Assembly: GCF_002885975.1 (NCBI RefSeq)
Contig: NZ_POSP01000001.1
Coordinates: 248,001 to 312,000, forward strand
Direction: 5' to 3'
DNA: 64,000 bases
Source: Paucibacter aquatile
Lineage (GTDB): Bacteria > Pseudomonadota > Gammaproteobacteria > Burkholderiales > Burkholderiaceae_C
A program made the translations under genes and the position numbers. Numbering within the stretch: the first letter of the stretch is position 1; every line of letters starts with the position of its first letter. Of this stretch, positions 33,017-41,216 are shown in pieces. A model generated the notes under the pieces. The model ran no database searches, had not been told where the DNA came from, and worked only from the letters and a program-made list of their open reading frames with translations.

Positions 33017-35713
33017 TCAAAAGCGTTTGAAATAGGACTCGTCCACTTCGCCTCCACGCGAGGGCTTGGCGGCACGGCCGTCTCGTGCAGACCCTGGCGC
33101 TGCCGAAGCTTCGCCGCCATATGAGGCTGTGTGGGCATTGGCGGAGGCGCTGGAAGGCGGTTCAGCCGTAACGCTGCGCATTTCATTGAGCCTGGCGCTT
33201 TGTTTGAATTGCTGCTGCCTTTGCATGGATGGACGGGGCCGCGTCGCTTTCCCGTGTTCTGGGCTGGGTGAAACGGCGTCGTCTGCCAGTTTGAAGAAGG
33301 CCATCTGCTCCTGCAACTGCGCAGCCTGCGCCGAGAGCTCCTCGGCCGTGGCTGACAACTGCTCTGAGGCCGAGGCGGTCTGTTGCGTGGTGTTGGAGAG
33401 GTGGTTCATGGCCTTGGTGATCTGCCCCACACCCGCAGACTGTTCACCAGAAGCCGCAGAAATCTCCTGCACCAACTCGGAGGTCTTCTGAATCGAAGGC
33501 ACCATATCGCTGAGCAAAGAGCCTGCCTTCTCGGCCAGGCTGACGCTGGTGCTGGCCAGACTGCCGATCTCTTGGGCCGCCACCTGACTGCGCTCGGCCA
33601 ATTTGCGCACTTCGGCCGCGACCACGGCGAAGCCTTTGCCGTGCTCCCCGGCGCGAGCCGCTTCGATGGCTGCGTTCAGTGCAAGCAGATTGGTCTGGTA
33701 GGCAATGTCATCAATGATCGAAATCTTCTTTGCGATCTGCTTCATCGCGTCGACCGTCATGCTGACGGCTTGTCCGCCATCCATGGCCTCGCTGGCAGCT
33801 TTTGTCGCCATGCCGTCGGTGAGATTGGCGCTGTCGGCGTTCTGCTGCACCGAGGCGGCCATTTGATGCAGCGATGCAGTGGTTTGCTCCACGCTGGCGG
33901 CTTGCTCAGAGGCGGAGTGAGACAAGGACTGCGAGGTTTGCGAAACCTGTTCCGAGGCGCTGGAGAGTTGGTCGGCGGCGCTGCGCACTTCGCGGATCGT
34001 GCCGCTGACGGTTTCGACCAGCGAATTGAACTTGTCGCCGAGCATGCGGAAGAAGGGTTCCTTGCCTTCGAGGGGAACACGCTGTGTGAAGTCGCCCTGG
34101 GTCGCTCCGTCCACCATGCCGCCGATTTCGTTCTCAACACCGACTTCAAGCGTGCGATCCTTCCACTCCACCACGGTACCCAGGCGAACGCCCTTGGCAT
34201 CGGTAATCGGGTTGGCGGTCAGCGCAAACCTCAAGCCACTGACGGTAATTTCGGTCTTGTACTCGCCCTTCAAGCCACCGAGCAGATTGCGTTGATGGCC
34301 GGGGTTGCGATGGAACTGGTCGAAATTGGAGCCCACGATGGTGCGGGCATTGAAGGTCGGCAAAACCTTGCGAAGCTCCGCCTCATTGCGAAGCATCATC
34401 TGCGCTACCGATTGGTTGTTGTAGATGATCTTGCCTTCCGTGTCGGCAATCATCACATTGGTCGAGCAGATGTCGAGAGCTTGCTTGACGCGTGCGTTCT
34501 CCGCTGCCAACTCGGCCTCGCGTTCCGCAGCCGCCAGCTCCGCGGTCATGTCCTTCCATTCCACCACGGTGCCGAGACGCTTGCCGGCAGCGATGACCGG
34601 ATTGACGATCAGATCAAAGCGCCTGCCTCCGATATGAAGTCGGGTTTTGTGGGGGCTGTTCAGGCGGTCCAGCATGCCGCGCTGGTGTGCCGGGTTCTTG
34701 TGAAAAACGTCGATGTTGGTGCCAACCACCGTGGCTGCGCTGAAGCGAGGAAGGTCTTTGCGTATGTCCGATTCGGCCGCGGCCAACATGGCTCGTAACG
34801 ATGCATTGCCATACACAATGTTGTAGCCCGGGTCAGCCACCATCATGTTGGTGGCCGCAACATCGAGTGCCTGACGAATGCGTTCCGCGTCCTCAGCTCG
34901 TTTTCGGGTGTCGGCAAATTCGAAGCCCAACCGGGTTTGAACGCGTTTGAGCGCCAGCATCATGGAGGCAAGCTCGTCGCTTCCCTGCACTTGAACGACG
35001 CCATCAAAACGACCTTGGCCAAACTGCTCAAATTGAGCGCCTGCCTGCCGCAGGGTCCGGCTCAGGCGCCGAGCGATGGCCCACAGGGTCCACAAGCCCA
35101 GGATGGTCGGAAGCAGTGCCAGGCTGGCGGGCAGCCACCGGGAGGACAGCAGTGCGTGACCGAGTCCCACACCACCTGCCAGCAGCAGCACGGCGCTTGT
35201 CAGAAGCTTGGTGGGTAGACCCAGGGCATTCATTCCTTGGAGGGCTCGATCCTTCAGGCCGGTGCGCACACCGCGGCCGTCGCGTATCACCCATCCCTTG
35301 GCGCTCCCTTCCTTGAACTTGCGATACAGGGCATCGGCCGCCTCGATCTGTTCCCGGCTGGGTCGCGTGCGAACTGACATATAGCCGACCACGCTCTCGC
35401 CTTCTTTGACAGGCGTGGCATTGGCAACCACCCAGTAGAAGTCACCGTTCTTGCAGCGATTCTTGACCAAGCCGGTCCACGGGCGACCGGATTTCAAGCT
35501 GTTCCACATGTCTTGGAATGCTTCTTCCGGCATGTCGGGATGGCGCACCAAGTTATGCGGCTGGCCAATCAGCTCGGTCTCGGCAAAGCCGCTCGCTTCG
35601 ACGAAGTCGTCATTGATGTAGGTGATGCGCCCCTTGAGGTCGGTGCGCGACACGATGGTCATGCCGTCGCGCAAGCGGTACTCAGTCTGTGTCACCGGGA
35701 GGTTGCTTCGCAT
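33017..35713 (-). CDS. Aer-like chemoreceptor with three PAS domains
   Basis: 898 residues. It opens with an Aer-type cytosolic PAS (DLKGRITYINDDFVEASGF, then NLVRHPDMPEEAF) in place of a periplasmic domain. Two close membrane segments at about 167-215, a HAMP-like linker and two further PAS domains at about 280-400 and 405-530 follow. Each of the latter carries FHKNPAHQR or FHRNPGHQR. The signalling domain is at about 560-820. A tail of about 75 low-complexity residues ends YFKRF, which matches the x-aromatic-x-x-aromatic CheR tether. Aer-type PAS binds FAD in E. coli and senses redox state; that is family knowledge. Confidence 0.93.
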   Translation of the reverse strand: MRSNLPVTQTEYRLRDGMTIVSRTDLKGRITYINDDFVEASGFAETELIGQPHNLVRHPDMPEEAFQDMWNSLKSGRPWTGLVKNRCKNGDFYWVVANATPVKEGESVVGYMSVRTRPSREQIEAADALYRKFKEGSAKGWVIRDGRGVRTGLKDRALQGMNALGLPTKLLTSAVLLLAGGVGLGHALLSSRWLPASLALLPTILGLWTLWAIARRLSRTLRQAGAQFEQFGQGRFDGVVQVQGSDELASMMLALKRVQTRLGFEFADTRKRAEDAERIRQALDVAATNMMVADPGYNIVYGNASLRAMLAAAESDIRKDLPRFSAATVVGTNIDVFHKNPAHQRGMLDRLNSPHKTRLHIGGRRFDLIVNPVIAAGKRLGTVVEWKDMTAELAAAEREAELAAENARVKQALDICSTNVMIADTEGKIIYNNQSVAQMMLRNEAELRKVLPTFNARTIVGSNFDQFHRNPGHQRNLLGGLKGEYKTEITVSGLRFALTANPITDAKGVRLGTVVEWKDRTLEVGVENEIGGMVDGATQGDFTQRVPLEGKEPFFRMLGDKFNSLVETVSGTIREVRSAADQLSSASEQVSQTSQSLSHSASEQAASVEQTTASLHQMAASVQQNADSANLTDGMATKAASEAMDGGQAVSMTVDAMKQIAKKISIIDDIAYQTNLLALNAAIEAARAGEHGKGFAVVAAEVRKLAERSQVAAQEIGSLASTSVSLAEKAGSLLSDMVPSIQKTSELVQEISAASGEQSAGVGQITKAMNHLSNTTQQTASASEQLSATAEELSAQAAQLQEQMAFFKLADDAVSPSPEHGKATRPRPSMQRQQQFKQSARLNEMRSVTAEPPSSASANAHTASYGGEASAAPGSARDGRAAKPSRGGEVDESYFKRF

Positions 35714-35778
35714 CGTGGGCCTTTCGAATGCGGCTTGTGTTGTGATCGTGTTTCCAGCGCAGCGTGGATGCTGCGTGC

Positions 35779-38244
35779 TCAGCGCTGCTGTCTGGCTTGA
35801 CCCCGGGAGCTTTTCTCTTCGGCGAGGCGGAAGAAGGCCATTTGTTCCTGGAGCTGATTGGCCTGGGCAGACAACTCCTCGGCCGTCGCGGAAAGCTCTT
35901 CTGAAGCCGAGGCCGTTTGTTGCGTGGTGTTCGACAGGTGGTTCATCGCACCCGTGATCTGCGTCACGCCTTGAGACTGCTCACCGGATGCTGCTGAAAT
36001 CTCCTGCACCAGTTCACTGGTCTTTTGAATCGAAGGCACCATATTGCTGAGCAGACTGCCGGCTCGTTCGGCCAGTTGGACGCTGTTGCTGGCCAGGTTG
36101 CCGATCTCTTGCGCTGCCACTTGGCTGCGTTCGGCCAATTTGCGGACCTCGGCGGCAACCACAGCGAAGCCCTTGCCGTGTTCGCCGGCCCGAGCGGCTT
36201 CGATGGCTGCGTTCAAGGCCAGGAGATTGGTTTGATAGGCGATGTCATCGATGATGGAAATCTTGGTGGCGATTTGCTTCATGGCGTCCACCGTCATTCC
36301 CACGGCTTGACCGCCCTCCATGGCTTCTCGAGCAGCCTTGGTGGCCATGCCGTCGGTGACGTTGGCACTCTCGGCGTTCTGTTTCACCGACGCCGCCATT
36401 TCTTGCAAAGAGGCGGTGGTCTCTTCGACGCTGGCGGCCTGCTGCGAGGCGGAATGTGACAGGCTCTGCGAGGTTTGTGAGACTTGGTCGGAAGCGCCGC
36501 TGAGTTGATCGGCGGCGACCCGGACCTCACGGATGGTGTCGCTGATGGTGTCGATCAGGCCATTGAATTTTTCGCCGATCTGGCGAAAGAATCCCTGCTT
36601 GCCGTCCAGGCCAATGCGCTGACTGAGATTTCCGCTGGTGGCTGCGCTGGTCAGCGAATCAAATTCGCGCTCGGCGGCCAGTTGCTCGGTGCGATCCAGC
36701 CATTGGCCGACAGTTCCGATGTTCTTTCCGTTCGAGTCGCGAATCGGAGTGGTTGTGACGTCGTAAGTGCGGCCGCCCAGCACCATGGTGGAGTGGGCGG
36801 TGTCGCTCAAGTTCTTCAGGCGTTCGACGGCTGCGGCCGCGTCGCGATAGAACATGCCGATGGAGCCACCCAGCACCTTGCTGGGATCAAAGCCTGGCAG
36901 TTCGCTGCGGAAGGCCGCCTCATCACGGCGCAAGACCGTCATCAAAGCCTCGTTGACGTAGACGATGGTGCCGTCCGCCGCTGAGATTCGAACCGGCATG
37001 GCCGCCACATCCAAGGCTTGCTTGATGCGGGCATTGGCGGCGGCCAGGGTTTGTTCGCGCTCGCGAGCGATCAGCTCCTGAGTCATGTCACGCCACTCCA
37101 CCACAGTGCCAAGGCGTTGGCCGGTCGCATCGGTGATGGGGTTGGCGATCAGAGAAAAGTGCAGCTCCGCCACCTGGATCTGGGTCTTGTATTCGCTCCT
37201 CAAGTTGCCCAGCAGATTGCGTTGGTGCGCGGGGTTGCGGTGGAAGCTGTCGAAGTTGCTGCCGACGACTTGCTTGGCGTCGAAGTTGGGCAGTGACTGT
37301 CGCAGCGCTGCTTCGTTGCCCTGCAGCATGGCAGTCACGGAGCGGTTTGCGTAGACGATCTGCCCTTCAGGGTCGGCGATCATCACATTGGTCGAGCAAC
37401 TGTCCAGCGCTTGCTTGACACGGGCGTTCTCGGAGGCAATTCGTCCGTCGCGCTCATTGCGTTCGCGCAAGTTGGATTGCATTTGCACCAAGCTCTTCAG
37501 TAGCTGGCTGGTTTCATCGGTGCCTTGAACTTGCACTTCATTGTCCAGTCGGCCATCGCCGATCTCTCTGGACAGCGCCACGGCCTGGGCCAAGGGCAGG
37601 GTGACGCTTCGCGTCAGCATCCAAGCCATGGCGATCACCAGCAGGACGGCGAAACCGGTCACGCCGATCAACCAGAGGCGAGCAGAGACGTAGTTTGATG
37701 AGGCCTCAGTCACATCCTGTTCTGCGTCCTGGAGCTGCATGGCCACCGCCTTGTCTATCGTGGTTTGCAGCGCTTTGGCTGCAGGGCTGGCCGAGCTCAG
37801 AAGCAGTTTGGTGGCTTCTTCGTCTTTGTTGAGGTTCGCAAGTTCCATGACCTGATCATTCAGGGCGCGGGATTTTTTCGCTTGTTCCCGGGCTTGCTCG
37901 AGATCTCGCTGATCTTCCTCACGCGCCGTGTTCTTGCTGATGGACGCGAAGGACTTGTCAAATGCCTCTCGAGCCTCTGCGATCTTGCGGCGTTCGCCTT
38001 CGATGGCGTCGTTGGTGTTGATCAGAATCAGGCTTCGTATGACCCGTTGTTCAACGTGTGTCTGCTCCGACAACTCGTTCAAGTCGACCATGCGACTGAA
38101 GTTCTCATGCACCACATGTTCAAGCGCATGGTTGACGTTGGCTAGATCCTTGAGTGCCAGTACGACCACAGCGATCAACATGGCCAGAAGCAGGGCAAAG
38201 CCCAAACCCAAACGCTGCCCAACTTTCATATTCGCGAGTGTCAT
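35779..38244 (-). CDS. Chemoreceptor with four-helix sensor and two PAS domains
   Basis: 821 residues. Membrane helices at about 13-31 and 190-210 enclose a helical periplasmic domain with the features of the four-helix-bundle class (MVDLNELSEQTHVEQRVIRS, kept short here). HAMP at about 212-262 is followed by two PAS domains. The first carries FHRNPAHQR; the second has FYRDAAAAV at the same place and so lacks both histidines. The signalling domain is at about 545-805 with DIAYQTNLLALNAA. The tail is short and basic with no CheR pentapeptide. A block of 101 bases is identical to the next receptor gene. Confidence 0.93.
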   Translation of the reverse strand: MTLANMKVGQRLGLGFALLLAMLIAVVVLALKDLANVNHALEHVVHENFSRMVDLNELSEQTHVEQRVIRSLILINTNDAIEGERRKIAEAREAFDKSFASISKNTAREEDQRDLEQAREQAKKSRALNDQVMELANLNKDEEATKLLLSSASPAAKALQTTIDKAVAMQLQDAEQDVTEASSNYVSARLWLIGVTGFAVLLVIAMAWMLTRSVTLPLAQAVALSREIGDGRLDNEVQVQGTDETSQLLKSLVQMQSNLRERNERDGRIASENARVKQALDSCSTNVMIADPEGQIVYANRSVTAMLQGNEAALRQSLPNFDAKQVVGSNFDSFHRNPAHQRNLLGNLRSEYKTQIQVAELHFSLIANPITDATGQRLGTVVEWRDMTQELIAREREQTLAAANARIKQALDVAAMPVRISAADGTIVYVNEALMTVLRRDEAAFRSELPGFDPSKVLGGSIGMFYRDAAAAVERLKNLSDTAHSTMVLGGRTYDVTTTPIRDSNGKNIGTVGQWLDRTEQLAAEREFDSLTSAATSGNLSQRIGLDGKQGFFRQIGEKFNGLIDTISDTIREVRVAADQLSGASDQVSQTSQSLSHSASQQAASVEETTASLQEMAASVKQNAESANVTDGMATKAAREAMEGGQAVGMTVDAMKQIATKISIIDDIAYQTNLLALNAAIEAARAGEHGKGFAVVAAEVRKLAERSQVAAQEIGNLASNSVQLAERAGSLLSNMVPSIQKTSELVQEISAASGEQSQGVTQITGAMNHLSNTTQQTASASEELSATAEELSAQANQLQEQMAFFRLAEEKSSRGQARQQR

Positions 38245-38298
38245 GGAGAAGCCTCGTCTTTCTTCGATGGAAGGTGCGGGATCAGCCCCCTGCGGCCA

Positions 38299-41169
38299 TT
38301 AACGCCTTCGAGAACTTCTGTGATGCGATGAGGTCGTGTGCTTGTCTTCGGCCAGCTTGAAGAAGGCCATCTGGTCCTGCAGTTGCGAGGCTTGGGCCGA
38401 CAGCTGTTCGGCCGTTGCCGAAAGCTCTTCCGACGCCGAGGCCGTCTGTTGGGTCGCCGTGGACAAGTGATTCATGGCGCCGGTGATCTGGGCCACGCCC
38501 TGGGACTGTTCTCCCGAGGCCGCGGCAATCTCCTGCACCAGCTCGCTGGTCTTCTGGATGGAAGGCACCATATTGCCCAGCAGGCTTCCGGCCTTTTCAG
38601 CCAGCTGAACGCTGTTGCTCGCCAAATTGCCGATTTCTTGTGCGGCGACCTGGCTTCTTTCGGCCAGCTTCCGCACTTCGGCAGCGACCACTGCAAAGCC
38701 CTTGCCGTGTTCGCCGGCGCGAGCGGCTTCGATGGCTGCGTTCAAGGCCAGGAGATTGGTTTGATAGGCGATGTCATCGATGATGGAAATCTTGGTGGCG
38801 ATTTGCTTCATGGCGTCCACGGTCATGCCCACGGCTTGTCCACCTTCCATGGCTTCGCGCGCGGCCTTGGTGGCCATGCCGTCAGTGAGATTGGCGCTGT
38901 CTGCGTTTTGCTTGACCGAGGACGCCATTTCTTGCAAGGACGCGGTGGTTTCTTCCACGCTGGCGGCTTGCTGGCTCGCTGAGTGCGAGAGCGACTGTGA
39001 GGTTTGCGACACCTGTTCCGAGGCGCCGCTCAATTGATCTGCAGCCACGCGCACTTCACGAATGGTGCCGCTGACCGTTTCAACCAGTGAATTGAACTTC
39101 TCGCCCAACATGCGGAAGAAGGGCTCTTTGCCCTCCAGGCCAATGCGATTGGCAAAGTCGCCTTGATTGGCGGCTTCCACCATGCCGCTGACCTCAAGCT
39201 CCGCGGCCACCTCCGCAGTACGGTCCTTCCACTCGACCACCGTGCCCAGGCGGTGTCCATCGGCCGCGTGGATGGGGTTGGCGGTCAGCGCGAAAGTCAG
39301 CTGGCCCACCTTGATTTCCGTCTTGTACTCGCTCTTCAAACCGCCCAGCAGATTGCGCTGATGGCTTGGATTGCGATGGAACTGATCAAAATTGCTGCCG
39401 ACGATCCGTCGTGCATCGAACTGAGGCAAGACCTTGCGCAACTCGTTTTCGTTGCGCTGCATCATCTGCGAGACCGACTGGTTGTTGTAAATGATCAGAC
39501 CGTCGCTGTCGGCGATCATCACATTGGTCGAGCAGATGTCCAGCGCTTGCTTGACGCGGGCGTTTTCCGCGGCCAGTTTGAGCTCACGCTCGCGGGCGGC
39601 CAGCTCCTGGGTGATGTCCTTCCACTCCACCACGGTGCCCTGGCGTTGGCCTGCGGCGTCGAAGATGGGGTTGGCGATCAGGGAGAAATTCAGCGCAGCC
39701 ACCTGGATTTGCGTCTTGTACTCGCCCTGCAACTGTCCCAATAGATTGCGCTGATGGGCCGGGTTCTTGTGAAAGCTGTCGAAGTTGCTGCCCACCACGC
39801 GCTTGGCTTCAAAATTGGGCAGAACCTTGCGCAGCTCGGCTTCATTGCCCTGCAGCATCGCCTGGACAGATTGGTTGGTGTAGATGATCTGTCCATCGAC
39901 GTCGGCAATCATCACATTGGTGGAGCATTGGTCGAGCGCTGCCTTGACCCGGCCCGTCTCCTCGGCCAGGCGCGTGTCGCGATCACGACGCTCGCGCAGA
40001 TTGCTCTGCATCGTTCCCAGCGTGGTGAGCAAGGTGCCGGCCTCGTCCTTGTGCTTGTCCTGGGTGTCGAAGTCCAGGTCCCCTTTGGCCACCGCATCGG
40101 CCGCGGCCACCGCCCTTTGCAAAGGTTGCGTGATGGTGCGAACAATGGCGACACCTGTCAGCAAAGCCAGGAGCGCGAGCCCACCGAGCGCACTGGCGCC
40201 GATGTTTCTCTGCAGGCTGAGCTTGTGAATGCGCTCATCGAGAAGCCGCTCCAGGTTGTCGGTGGCAGCATTGAACAAGCCATATTGAGCTTCGGTCGCC
40301 AAAGTGCCTTGGCTGAACATGTCCGCAGCACTCAGGCTGGGCTTGCCGTTGAACAGCTGTTGATCGACCAGCTTGAGAAAGCTGTCCGCGCTCTTTTGCG
40401 CCTCCTGCGCACTGAGATTCAGTGCTTGGGCGAGCTGGGTGTCGCTTTGGAGTGCTTTGTTCAACTGGCGTTGGCCGCGCTGCCGCCAGAACTCCGACTT
40501 TTCCCGCATGTCGTGCAAAGTGGCCAGGTCCGCCGCACTCAGGTCTTTGCCATTGCCTGCTTGCTTGACCATGGCTGAGCTTTTGCCGCGTACCAGTGCA
40601 ATGGATTCCGTGAGCTGCGGAACATACTCCGCCACCGCGGTCACCAGGTAGTAGGTCGATTCTTCCGGGTCGAGTGAAAGACCGGACGCATCCGCAATGT
40701 TCTCGACCAGCAGCAAGGCTTCGCTCACCAATTCGCTGTGGGCGGTAAAGCTCTTCGAGGCGTCTATCGTCTTGCCACTGACCTGGTCTTGAAGCTTCAG
40801 TACCGCAGCACTCATGGCGTTGGCTCGTGTCAGGGCATCTCGGTATCGAGGGTTGTCCTTGGGCAGGATTTGCAACAGCTTCTTGAGCTGCAGGGCGATC
40901 TCGGCTTCGCTCTCGGCCAATTTGGATTGAACCTGTGTGTCGCCATTGAGAGCAAGACTGGACAAGCCACGATGGACTTGCAGCGCTCGCATGATTTGGA
41001 TGGTCGGCCTCAATGGGGCGATGCCGTCCTTTTCGGATATGGCGGCGTCCACTTGTTGACCCATATTCCGCAAGACCAGGGTCAGAGGGATGGCGCACGC
41101 CAAAGTTGAAATCAGTGCCAGCAATACAAATCTTTGCCAGAGCTGCAGTCTGCGTAGAAGCTGTTGCAT
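38299..41169 (-). CDS. Chemoreceptor with large helical (NIT-like) sensor and two PAS domains
   Basis: 956 residues. Membrane helix 1 at about 15-33 and helix 2 at about 327-347 enclose a helical periplasmic domain of roughly 290 residues. LQVHRGLSSLALNGD and DPEESTYYLV within it resemble nitrate/nitrite-sensing (NIT) type domains, but the assignment is weak. HAMP follows, then two PAS domains, each with F-H-[KR]-N-P-x-H-Q-R, and the signalling domain at about 680-940. The tail is Ser/His/Arg-rich without a CheR pentapeptide. It is the first receptor after cheA, 47 bases downstream. Confidence 0.92.
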   Translation of the reverse strand: MQQLLRRLQLWQRFVLLALISTLACAIPLTLVLRNMGQQVDAAISEKDGIAPLRPTIQIMRALQVHRGLSSLALNGDTQVQSKLAESEAEIALQLKKLLQILPKDNPRYRDALTRANAMSAAVLKLQDQVSGKTIDASKSFTAHSELVSEALLLVENIADASGLSLDPEESTYYLVTAVAEYVPQLTESIALVRGKSSAMVKQAGNGKDLSAADLATLHDMREKSEFWRQRGQRQLNKALQSDTQLAQALNLSAQEAQKSADSFLKLVDQQLFNGKPSLSAADMFSQGTLATEAQYGLFNAATDNLERLLDERIHKLSLQRNIGASALGGLALLALLTGVAIVRTITQPLQRAVAAADAVAKGDLDFDTQDKHKDEAGTLLTTLGTMQSNLRERRDRDTRLAEETGRVKAALDQCSTNVMIADVDGQIIYTNQSVQAMLQGNEAELRKVLPNFEAKRVVGSNFDSFHKNPAHQRNLLGQLQGEYKTQIQVAALNFSLIANPIFDAAGQRQGTVVEWKDITQELAARERELKLAAENARVKQALDICSTNVMIADSDGLIIYNNQSVSQMMQRNENELRKVLPQFDARRIVGSNFDQFHRNPSHQRNLLGGLKSEYKTEIKVGQLTFALTANPIHAADGHRLGTVVEWKDRTAEVAAELEVSGMVEAANQGDFANRIGLEGKEPFFRMLGEKFNSLVETVSGTIREVRVAADQLSGASEQVSQTSQSLSHSASQQAASVEETTASLQEMASSVKQNADSANLTDGMATKAAREAMEGGQAVGMTVDAMKQIATKISIIDDIAYQTNLLALNAAIEAARAGEHGKGFAVVAAEVRKLAERSQVAAQEIGNLASNSVQLAEKAGSLLGNMVPSIQKTSELVQEIAAASGEQSQGVAQITGAMNHLSTATQQTASASEELSATAEQLSAQASQLQDQMAFFKLAEDKHTTSSHHRSSRRR

Positions 41170-41216
41170 TTTTTTCTCCCTTGGAACTCATTCAGGAACT
41201 CATGACAGGGTGAGAT

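Noticed and set aside
38299..41169. Nitrate or nitrite as the ligand of the large receptor
   Set aside because: The periplasmic domain only loosely resembles NIT domains, and no ligand-binding residues can be named from sequence alone.
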